A stretch of 9,553 nt of DNA from Actinomycetales bacterium (GTDB taxonomy: Bacteria; Actinomycetota; Actinomycetes; Mycobacteriales; Mycobacteriaceae), in NCBI GenBank assembly GCA_012841845.1, contig DUTZ01000439.1, forward strand, positions 1 to 9,553, given 5' to 3'. Made by a program: the position numbers and the translations under genes. This document shows, one piece after another, positions 1 to 5,863 of the stretch; positions within the stretch are counted from its first letter, which is position 1; each line of letters starts with the position of its first letter. Under the pieces are notes generated by a model. It made no database searches. It worked only from the letters and a program-made list of their open reading frames with translations, and was not told where the DNA came from.

Positions 1-148
1 CGGCGGTGCGGCCCCGGCGGCGACCGGGGCCGCGGCCCGGGCGCGCGGACTCGGGCGACGCGGCGGGGAAGTGCTCCGTGGGCTGCTCGCCGTGCGGATC
101 GGCGGGGTCGGCGAACGCGGGGAGTCGCTGGGTGTCGTGCGGCTGCAT
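1..148 (-). CDS. N-terminus of proline-rich protein, possible DUF2993-type membrane protein (partial)
   Basis: An open frame starts with ATG at 148 on the minus strand and runs off the window, giving 49 visible residues. They are rich in Pro, Ala, Arg and acidic residues (starting MQPHDTQRLPAF, ending GRGPGRRRGRT), which looks like a disordered cytoplasmic N-terminus; no domain is visible. A GACAAT hexamer ends 7 bases before the ATG, matching the leaderless pattern of its neighbours. It lies 45 bases downstream of the DUF2505 gene on the same strand. In M. tuberculosis a proline-rich membrane protein (Rv0479c, which I recall as DUF2993) lies near the DUF2505 gene, so this may be its counterpart. 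That assignment rests on gene order and composition only; the coding call itself is moderate. Confidence 0.45.
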   Translation of the reverse strand, partial: MQPHDTQRLPAFADPADPHGEQPTEHFPAASPESARPGRGPGRRRGRTA

Positions 149-155
149 TGGACCG

Positions 156-161
156 ATTGTC
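156..161 (-). promoter_or_regulatory. -10 element of the leftmost minus-strand gene
   Basis: GACAAT on the minus strand, 7 bases before the ATG at 148, would start transcription at or next to the ATG. No convincing -35 is visible. The hexamer overlaps the end of the perfect palindrome at 159-174. Confidence 0.4.
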
Positions 162-174
162 GCCGATCGGCGAC
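159..174. repeat. perfect 16-bp palindrome GTCGCCGATCGGCGAC
   Basis: The 16 bases equal their own reverse complement with no spacer. The palindrome overlaps the predicted -10 of the leftmost minus-strand gene and lies 20 bases past the DUF2505 stop. It could be an operator for a dimeric repressor, or a short 6-bp hairpin with a GATC loop ending DUF2505 transcription. No T-run follows it, so the operator reading is slightly favoured. Confidence 0.55.
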
Positions 175-193
175 GGTTGCGCAGACGCGCAGG

Positions 194-694
194 TCAGCGC
201 GCGGAAGTCCAGCGGTTGAGGTGCTCGTACTCCTCCACGAAGAGCTTGCGCAGGTGGTCCACGACGAGCTTCTCCAGCTTGCCGCCGAGCAGCGGGACCG
301 ACACCTTGACCAGGCCCGAGACCGACTCGAACGCCGTCTCGCCCTCGGAGACCGTCTCGCCGCCGCCGTCGATCACGCCGAGCCCGCCCACGGCCTCGGC
401 GCGGGCGATGCCGGTGAAGCGCTCGCCGTCGAACGCCGAGTAGCTGGTGGTGCGCGTGATGGTGAGCTGCCCGGGCAGCACCTTCTTGGCCAGGTCCGGG
501 ATGTCGGAGTCCGGGATGATCTGCGTGACCGACACCGTCACGCCGTCGCCGCTCGTCTCGAACTGGTCGAGCGTGTCCCCGGGGCTGCCGATCGAGGCCA
601 GCCGGTCGGCCCAATACGCCTCGTCGGAGTAGGACGTGTGGACGGTCTCGGGACGGGCCTGGATCGTGGCCTTGTGGGAGAAGCGGGTCGCCAT
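194..694 (-). CDS. DUF2505 domain-containing protein
   Basis: A 166-residue protein matching in length and pattern the actinobacterial DUF2505 family (PF10698), a single-domain START/polyketide-cyclase-like fold of unknown biochemical role. It begins MATRFSHKATI, has the alternating beta-strand pattern through residues 50-130, and ends in an amphipathic helix around LEKLVVDHLRKLFVEEYEH. There is no signal peptide or membrane segment, so it should be cytosolic. It is divergent from murB with 53 bases between starts, the arrangement of Rv0481c/Rv0482 in M. tuberculosis. The ATG at 694 is chosen because the family starts here and a TAGTGT hexamer ends 7 bases upstream. The conserved pairing with murB hints at an envelope-related role, but that is inference. 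Confidence 0.9.
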   Translation of the reverse strand: MATRFSHKATIQARPETVHTSYSDEAYWADRLASIGSPGDTLDQFETSGDGVTVSVTQIIPDSDIPDLAKKVLPGQLTITRTTSYSAFDGERFTGIARAEAVGGLGVIDGGGETVSEGETAFESVSGLVKVSVPLLGGKLEKLVVDHLRKLFVEEYEHLNRWTSAR

Positions 695-701
695 GACCGA
701 G

Positions 702-707
702 ACACTA
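702..707 (-). promoter_or_regulatory. -10 element of the DUF2505 gene
   Basis: TAGTGT on the minus strand is separated by 7 bases from the ATG at 694, consistent with a leaderless mRNA. There is no Shine-Dalgarno sequence. The -35 region falls inside the opposing murB promoter. Confidence 0.45.
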
Positions 708-734
708 CTGAGCGGCGCGCGGCGGCGAGGCGAC

Positions 735-740
735 TACCCT
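735..740 (+). promoter_or_regulatory. -10 element of murB
   Basis: TACCCT is followed by 7 bases and then the GTG start at 748, the same geometry as the divergent DUF2505 promoter 28 bases away. There is no Shine-Dalgarno sequence before the GTG, so murB is probably leaderless. The two promoters sit back to back in 53 bases and could interfere or be co-regulated. Confidence 0.5.
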
Positions 741-747
741 TGCGGAC

Positions 748-1858
<1,111 letters not shown>

Positions 1859-1939
1859 CGGCCCACCCCGTCTGGCACGCTGGGAGCACGCCCGCGCTGT
1901 TCCCGGCCGCCCCGGCCCCGCCCGCGCCCGTCGACCCCT

Positions 1940-1943
1940 GGAG
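1940..1943 (+). promoter_or_regulatory. ribosome binding site of the yidC-like gene
   Basis: GGAG lies 8 bases before the GTG at 1952 and decides that start. Unlike most of its neighbours this gene looks leadered, so it may be read from the murB transcript or from its own promoter in the 93-base gap. Confidence 0.5.
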
Positions 1944-1951
1944 ACCGATCC

Positions 1952-3025
1952 GTGGACCTCTTCGCCTATCCCGTGTCGTTCGTCATGAAGTTCTGGCACT
2001 GGATGCTGAGCTTCGTCGTGGATCCGGACTCCGGCATCGCCTGGGTGGGCTCGGTGATCCTGCTGGTGGTGACCGTGCGGCTCATCCTCCTGCGCTCCAT
2101 GTGGCGGCAGCAGTACTCCATGCGCAAGATGGCGCAGCTCGCGCCCAAGATGAAGGAGCTGCAGAACAAGTACAAGGATCGGAAGGCGCCGGAGGACCGG
2201 CAGGAGCAGGCCAAGGAGATGCAGGCCCTGTACTCCGACGCCGGCGTCAACCCGGCCGCCGGCTGCCTGCCGCTGCTCGTGCAGATCCCCGTGTTCCTCG
2301 GCCTGTACCACGTACTGCTCAATTTCTCGCCGCCCGGCAAGACCCTCGAGGAGGCCGCCGCCGAGGGCAACGGCGCCTTCGGCCCCGAGCAGGTGGCCTC
2401 GTTCCTCAACGCCGAGATCTTCGGTGTGCCCCTGGCCTCGTACATCCGCATGCCGCAGGAGGTCATGGACACCCTGCACCCGGGGCTGGTGCGCGAGGAC
2501 ATCCTCTGGCTGGCGGTGCCCCTGTTCGTCCTGGCCGGTGTGGCCACGTTCATCAACATGTGGAACTCCTTCCGGCGCCAGAAGGCCGCCAAGGCCGCGG
2601 AGCAGAAGGCGCTCGCCGAAGCCGAGGCGGAGGAGCGCGCCGGCGGCCCGGTGGTCGACGGCGAGGTGGTGGAGATCGACGGCGAGGTCGTCGACGCCGC
2701 TTCCGACCCCGCGGACCCCGGCGACACCGACCGGGCCCCCGCCCGGCCTGGCGAGCCCAAACCGGGCGAGAAGGCGCCGGATCTCGGGTCGATGGCCGAG
2801 CAGATGACCGAGTCGATGAACCAGTCGATGAAGATCATGATGTACCTGTTCCCGTTCTTCCCGATCGTGGGCGCGTACTTCTTCAACTTCCCCATCGCGA
2901 TCGGCCTGTACTGGCTCACCAACAACATCTGGACCGCCGTGCAGTCGCACATCTTCATGGAGAAGCTCGAGAAGGAGCTGCCCATGTCCAGCAGGGAAGG
3001 CCTGCCGCCGAGCGCGTTCATGTAG
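1952..3025 (+). CDS. yidC: YidC/Oxa1-family membrane protein insertase
   Basis: A 357-residue polytopic protein of the YidC/Oxa1/Alb3 family, which inserts and folds membrane proteins alone or with SecYEG. Hydrophobic segments lie at about 30-48, 103-124, 184-206, 294-312 and 314-333. Arg43 in the first of these matches the conserved groove arginine of Gram-positive YidC. Residues 49-95 form the charged cytoplasmic hairpin, and NPAAGCLPLLVQIPVFLGLY is the typical family signature. There is no lipobox. Residues about 207-290 are an Ala/Glu/Pro-rich charged linker with a repeated DGEVV, placed between the third and fourth hydrophobic segments. The gene follows murB by 93 bases. The primary actinobacterial yidC normally sits beside rpmH/rnpA, which are absent here, so this is probably a second paralogue. 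Confidence 0.9.
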   Translation: MDLFAYPVSFVMKFWHWMLSFVVDPDSGIAWVGSVILLVVTVRLILLRSMWRQQYSMRKMAQLAPKMKELQNKYKDRKAPEDRQEQAKEMQALYSDAGVNPAAGCLPLLVQIPVFLGLYHVLLNFSPPGKTLEEAAAEGNGAFGPEQVASFLNAEIFGVPLASYIRMPQEVMDTLHPGLVREDILWLAVPLFVLAGVATFINMWNSFRRQKAAKAAEQKALAEAEAEERAGGPVVDGEVVEIDGEVVDAASDPADPGDTDRAPARPGEPKPGEKAPDLGSMAEQMTESMNQSMKIMMYLFPFFPIVGAYFFNFPIAIGLYWLTNNIWTAVQSHIFMEKLEKELPMSSREGLPPSAFM

Positions 3026-3100
3026 ACGGTGGGGAAGGCTGCTCGCCGGGCAGCGTGTGTTGCTACTCGAACCGGCAGGTCACGGGTGGTTCAGATCGGA

Positions 3101-3490
3101 TCAGAGCACCGACCGGACGTCGGTGAGGGCGAAGTCCTCTCCCTTGAACAGCAGTGGCTTACCGAGCTTGACGGCGAGCGCGTAGGAGAAGCAGTCGCCG
3201 TAGTTCAGCTTCGCCGGGTGCCGGCCGCGACCGAAGCGGTCCCACGCGTGGACGGCGAGTCGGGCGATCTCCTCGTCCACCGGGAGGATGCGGATTCCGT
3301 TCTGGGCGACGATCATGTCGATCGAGGCGCGGGCCTCCTCGCCGTCGCGGTTGAGCGCGGCGATACCCACCTCGACGAACGTCGCGGCGGACATCACCGG
3401 CATGGTGGCCTCCGCGAGGGCATCGCGGAACAGGATCCGATCCTCCTCGTCGAGGACAATGGCCAGCAGTGCCGAAGAGTCGATGACCAT
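3101..3490 (-). CDS. vapC: VapC-type PIN-domain ribonuclease toxin
   Basis: A 129-residue, full-length PIN domain, the toxin of a type II toxin-antitoxin pair. VapC proteins are Mg2+-dependent endoribonucleases that cut tRNA or rRNA when their antitoxin is degraded. The acidic active-site set is intact: Asp4 in MVIDSSALLAI, Glu40 in FVEVG, Asp99 in NYGDCFSYALA and Asp119 in KGEDF. The start ATG overlaps the vapB stop by one base (TGATG), so the two are translationally coupled. The stop faces the yidC stop across 75 bases. The YGDCFSYALA and LLFKGEDFALTD motifs resemble the VapC branch that pairs with Rv0623-type VapB antitoxins. The RNA target cannot be read from the sequence. Confidence 0.93.
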   Translation of the reverse strand: MVIDSSALLAIVLDEEDRILFRDALAEATMPVMSAATFVEVGIAALNRDGEEARASIDMIVAQNGIRILPVDEEIARLAVHAWDRFGRGRHPAKLNYGDCFSYALAVKLGKPLLFKGEDFALTDVRSVL

Positions 3491-3765
3491 CAGGTGGGCA
3501 GCCCGCGAGAGTCCCAGCCGAAGATCTCGTCCTCGGACGGCGGAGGAGGAGAGCCGGCGGATTCACGGGCCTCGCGCCTCCGCCGAGCGTCCTCGGCGAC
3601 GCGATCCATGAACGCCTTCCGGGCCTCGACATCCGCCTTCCTGAGCAGCTCCGCGAGCCGCGTTTCGAGGGCCGAGTGCACTGTCCGCGTGATGCTCTCA
3701 CCGGACAGTTCGGCGACCCGCCGCGCGAGGGCGTCGGTGGCGGGATCCTTGATGTTCAGTGCCAT
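3490..3765 (-). CDS. vapB: VapB-type antitoxin
   Basis: A 91-residue antitoxin of the Rv0623-like (PSK-operon regulator type) VapB family. The N-terminus MALNIKDPATDALARRVAELSG with the following SITRTVHSALETRL fits the DNA-binding half that dimerises and represses the operon. The rest is a charged helix (KADVEARKAFMDRVAEDARRRRE) and a Pro/acidic tail (about 70-91, ending FGWDSRGLPT) that would wrap the VapC active site. It is the first gene of the operon and overlaps vapC by one base. The ATG at 3765 is supported by a TATCCT hexamer 6 bases upstream, giving a leaderless mRNA. The GGAAGA dyad cluster just upstream is a plausible autoregulatory operator. Confidence 0.92.
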   Translation of the reverse strand: MALNIKDPATDALARRVAELSGESITRTVHSALETRLAELLRKADVEARKAFMDRVAEDARRRREARESAGSPPPPSEDEIFGWDSRGLPT

Positions 3766-3771
3766 GAGTTC

Positions 3772-3777
3772 AGGATA
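3772..3777 (-). promoter_or_regulatory. -10 element of vapBC
   Basis: TATCCT on the minus strand ends 6 bases before the vapB ATG, so transcription should begin at the start codon. No ribosome binding site is present. Confidence 0.5.
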
Positions 3778-3784
3778 GCGCGAA

Positions 3785-3823
3785 GGAAGAAACGGCAGGA
3801 AGAATCTTCCGCCGTAGGGAAGA
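3785..3823. promoter_or_regulatory. candidate VapB operator: GGAAGA repeats and dyad
   Basis: GGAAGA occurs at 3785-3790, 3798-3803 and 3818-3823, with its inverse TCTTCC at 3805-3810. The middle pair forms a 13-bp palindrome, GGAAGAATCTTCC (3798-3810). Allowing one bulged base, pairing extends to 11 bp over 3792-3815. The cluster covers the -35 region of the vapB promoter, where VapB-VapC autorepression would act. Assignment to VapB is inference from position. Confidence 0.45.
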
Positions 3824-3879
3824 CGGACGCACTGCGGCCGAGTGAGGGCGAACGTCCCACCCGAAGCAGCCTGACCTGC

Positions 3880-3908
3880 GGTGCCCTGAACACCCCGTCC
3901 AGGGCACC
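3880..3908. repeat. 9-bp inverted repeat in the vapB/hydrolase intergenic region
   Basis: GGTGCCCTG (3880-3888) and CAGGGCACC (3900-3908) are perfect inverse copies around an 11-base spacer. A second dyad, CCCCGGG (3907-3913) with CCCGGGG (3934-3940), abuts it and reaches to within 6 bases of the predicted -10 of the plus-strand hydrolase. No T-run follows, so an operator or leader structure is more likely than a terminator. Confidence 0.45.
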
Positions 3909-3946
3909 CCGGGTCACGGTGTGGTCCACGGACCCCGGGGCGCGCC

Positions 3947-3952
3947 TACGCT
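3947..3952 (+). promoter_or_regulatory. -10 element of the membrane-anchored alpha/beta hydrolase gene
   Basis: TACGCT lies 31 bases before the ATG at 3984, which would give a short leader containing the purine-rich ribosome binding site GAGAGGGGG at 3971-3979. That site, 4 bases from the ATG, supports the 3984 start over the upstream GTG at 3921. Confidence 0.35.
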
Positions 3953-3983
3953 GGGGACCGGGCACACCACGAGAGGGGGCGTC

Positions 3984-4991
3984 ATGCGCAGGGTGTGGAA
4001 GGTGCTGCTGGGAATCGTGGCGGTCCTCGTCGTCGTCGCCCTGGGGGTGGTCGCGGTGCGCGTCGTCAACCACTACCGCTACCCCGAGCCGGAGGTCGAG
4101 TACCCCTCGCCGCGGGACACCGCGAGCTATCCCGCCGAGCTGCCGGGGGTGACGGTGACGCCGATCGCCGACGGTCCCGTGCGCGGTTTCCACCTGCGGC
4201 CGGACGTGATCCGGCATCGCGGCGTTGTGCTCGTGTGGGGCGGGTCCGACGGCGGGCCGGACTTCCCGCACGCCGAGTTGCTCGCGCGGGAGGGCCACGA
4301 GGTGCTCTCGCTGTTCTACTTCGGGCAGCCCGAACAGCCGGAGCAGCTCAACCGTGTTCCGGTGGAGACGGCGTCGCGGGCGATCGACTGGGCCGAGCGG
4401 TACGCGGAGCAGGCCGACCCGGTGACGGTCGTGGGCACGTCCAAGGGGGCCGAGCTGGCAGCTCTGCTGCCGGCGTACGAGCCGCGGGTGCGCAACGTGG
4501 TGCTCTTCGCACCCGTCGACCACGTCACGCAGGGCCTCGACCAGAGCGATCCCGCGTCGTCGTGGACCCGGGGAGGCGACGAGGTCCCGTACGTCGCGTT
4601 CCAGGACGGCAGGGACCTCGGGGCGGTGTTCGAGCTGATGGGCGCATCGATCTTCGGGTACCCCGTGCACCTGCGGCCTGCGTACGAGGCGATGCTGGCG
4701 GCGCCGACCGCGGGAGACAAGCGCATCGACCTCACGCGCGTGCCGGGGGAGGTGCTGATCTTCGCGGGCGGCGACGACCAGCTGTGGCCCGCCGACGCGG
4801 CCGCGCGGAGGTTCGCCGGGGATCGGCCCGACGCCGAGGTGCACGTGTATCCCGCCGCCGGACACGTGTTCGACGTGCCCGGCGACCACGCCGAGGGCAT
4901 GCGGATGGGCGGTACGGCCGAGGCGAACGCGGCCGCGCGGGCCGACAGCGACCGGATCCTCACCGAGCGGTTGGCGAGCTGGCACCGCTGA
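3984..4991 (+). CDS. membrane-anchored alpha/beta hydrolase, BAAT/acyl-CoA thioesterase-like
   Basis: A 335-residue protein. Residues 4-28 form one strongly hydrophobic helix after MRRVWK, a signal anchor that places the catalytic domain outside the membrane. The rest is an alpha/beta hydrolase. The nucleophile elbow GTSKGAELAALL has Ser153, the acid is Asp264 or Asp265 in GGDDQLWP, and the base is His294 in AAGH. The GxSKGAELA elbow and the GGDDxLWP motif are typical of the C-terminal domain of the BAAT/acyl-CoA thioesterase family, which acts on acyl thioesters. The N-terminal BAAT domain is reduced to about 45 residues (50-95). A strong ribosome binding site precedes the ATG. It is divergent from vapB and convergent with ferritin. 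The substrate is unknown; an envelope lipid or acyl ester is a guess. Confidence 0.82.
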   Translation: MRRVWKVLLGIVAVLVVVALGVVAVRVVNHYRYPEPEVEYPSPRDTASYPAELPGVTVTPIADGPVRGFHLRPDVIRHRGVVLVWGGSDGGPDFPHAELLAREGHEVLSLFYFGQPEQPEQLNRVPVETASRAIDWAERYAEQADPVTVVGTSKGAELAALLPAYEPRVRNVVLFAPVDHVTQGLDQSDPASSWTRGGDEVPYVAFQDGRDLGAVFELMGASIFGYPVHLRPAYEAMLAAPTAGDKRIDLTRVPGEVLIFAGGDDQLWPADAAARRFAGDRPDAEVHVYPAAGHVFDVPGDHAEGMRMGGTAEANAAARADSDRILTERLASWHR

Positions 4992-5050
4992 GCCCCGGGC
5001 GCACGGCTCGACTGGCTCTGGGCCCACCCTCCCCGGCCCTCGCCCGGAAA

Positions 5051-5103
5051 TGCACAACCTCAGCTCGGCATCGCCCGAGTGGGGTGCGAGCTGAGGTTGT
5101 GCA
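5051..5103. repeat. perfect 17-bp inverted repeat between convergent genes
   Basis: TGCACAACCTCAGCTCG (5051-5067) and its exact reverse complement (5087-5103) flank a 19-base spacer. It lies 59 bases past the hydrolase stop and 62 bases past the ferritin stop, so it could act as a bidirectional terminator, although neither side has a T-run. The arms are less GC-rich than their surroundings, which also suits a dispersed extragenic palindrome or a small MITE-like element. Confidence 0.75.
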
Positions 5104-5106
5104 AAC

Positions 5107-5147
5107 GGCGTCAGGCGCCAGGCGCCAGGCGTCAGCGTCAGGCGTCA
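5107..5147. repeat. heptamer tandem repeat GGCGYCA, six units
   Basis: The units are GGCGTCA, GGCGCCA, GGCGCCA, GGCGTCA, GCGTCA (one base short) and GGCGTCA, end to end. The array begins 3 bases after the 17-bp inverted repeat and ends 18 bases before the ferritin stop codon. Such arrays often vary in copy number by replication slippage. Confidence 0.8.
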
Positions 5148-5165
5148 GAGGGGGTGCGCCGCAGG

Positions 5166-5723
5166 TCAGACCGCGCCGCCGGCCACCGCGGGCGGGGTGC
5201 CGGTGTTGGACGAGGAGTCGGTCTCGCGGGCGAGGAACTCCTCGATGCGGAACCAGTTGTCGTCGGCGCGCTCGGCGATCGTCACCAGCGTGTCCATGTT
5301 GGCGACCTCCTCGACCTGCTCGCGGAGGAACCACAGCATGAACTGCTCGCCGAGCGGGTCGGACTCGTCGCGCGCGGCCTGGAACAGCGCCTCGATCTGC
5401 GCGGTGACCACCTTCTCCTGCTCCAGGGCGGACCGCAGGGCGTCGACCGGGCCGTCGAAGTCCTTCGGCGGGGCGGGCACGGCCGGGATGGTCACCTCGA
5501 CGCCGCGGTCAAGCATGTACTGCACCATCATCATGGCGTGATTCCGCTCGCCCAGGCTGTGCTGGTAGAAGCGGCCCGCGAGCTGCGGGAGGTCCTGGGC
5601 GTCCGCCCACACGGCGATCGCCACGTAGTGCTGGCTCGCGGCGAACTCGTTGCCGACCTGCGCGGCGAGCAGATCGTTGAACGACGCCTTCTTGCTCTTG
5701 TCCTTGTCCTTGTCCTTGGCCAC
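5166..5723 (-). CDS. ferritin (24-mer iron storage protein)
   Basis: A 185-residue non-haem ferritin, a four-helix protein whose 24-mers oxidise Fe2+ and store Fe3+ in the cytosol. The ferroxidase ligands are all present at the spacing of E. coli FtnA: Glu26, Glu59, His62 (in LGERNH), Glu103, Gln136 and Glu139. There is no haem-ligand methionine pattern typical of bacterioferritin that I can identify. The start is GTG at 5723, chosen because the conserved region begins about 13 residues later and AGGAAGG lies 10 bases upstream. An unusual N-terminus, KDKDKDKSKK, is encoded by repeated AAGGAC. The C-terminal tail past helix 4 is Ser/Thr/Pro-rich. A DtxR/IdeR-like box upstream suggests induction by iron, as for mycobacterial bfrB. 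Confidence 0.93.
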   Translation of the reverse strand: MAKDKDKDKSKKASFNDLLAAQVGNEFAASQHYVAIAVWADAQDLPQLAGRFYQHSLGERNHAMMMVQYMLDRGVEVTIPAVPAPPKDFDGPVDALRSALEQEKVVTAQIEALFQAARDESDPLGEQFMLWFLREQVEEVANMDTLVTIAERADDNWFRIEEFLARETDSSSNTGTPPAVAGGAV

Positions 5724-5800
5724 GGCCGTGGCACCTTCCTCTCGGGTCGCCTCGACGGATGCCGAGGTCAGCCCGGGGTCACGTCCGCCCGGGGGTCTCC

Positions 5801-5806
5801 ATCCTA
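5801..5806 (-). promoter_or_regulatory. -10 element of ferritin
   Basis: TAGGAT on the minus strand lies 77 bases before the GTG at 5723. The -35 position (5824-5829) reads TGGTCC, a poor match to consensus, as expected for a promoter that needs an activator. The IdeR-like box lies directly upstream of it. Confidence 0.35.
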
Positions 5807-5830
5807 GGTCGCCCGGCCGCGTCGGACCAG

Positions 5831-5849
5831 GACGGTGAGCCTGACCTGA
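5831..5849. promoter_or_regulatory. DtxR/IdeR-like iron box upstream of ferritin
   Basis: GACGGTGAGCCTGACCTGA matches the 19-bp consensus TTAGGTTAGCCTAACCTAA at 13 positions and has the core dyad GGTnAGnCTnACC intact. It lies just upstream of the predicted -35 of ferritin, an activator position. In M. tuberculosis, IdeR bound upstream activates bfrB, so the location fits. Mismatches fall in the outer A/T positions, as might be expected in this GC-rich genome. Confidence 0.45.
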
Positions 5850-5863
5850 CCGGGACGCCGCGC

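Noticed and set aside
3038..3054. Hairpin GCTGC / GCAGC with a 7-base loop after yidC
   Set aside because: A 5-bp stem without a proper T-run is too weak to call a terminator in DNA this GC-rich.
3921..3983. GTG at 3921 as the start of the anchored hydrolase
   Set aside because: It would put the hydrophobic anchor 25 residues in and lies upstream of the predicted promoter. The ATG at 3984 has a strong ribosome binding site and a normal signal-anchor start.
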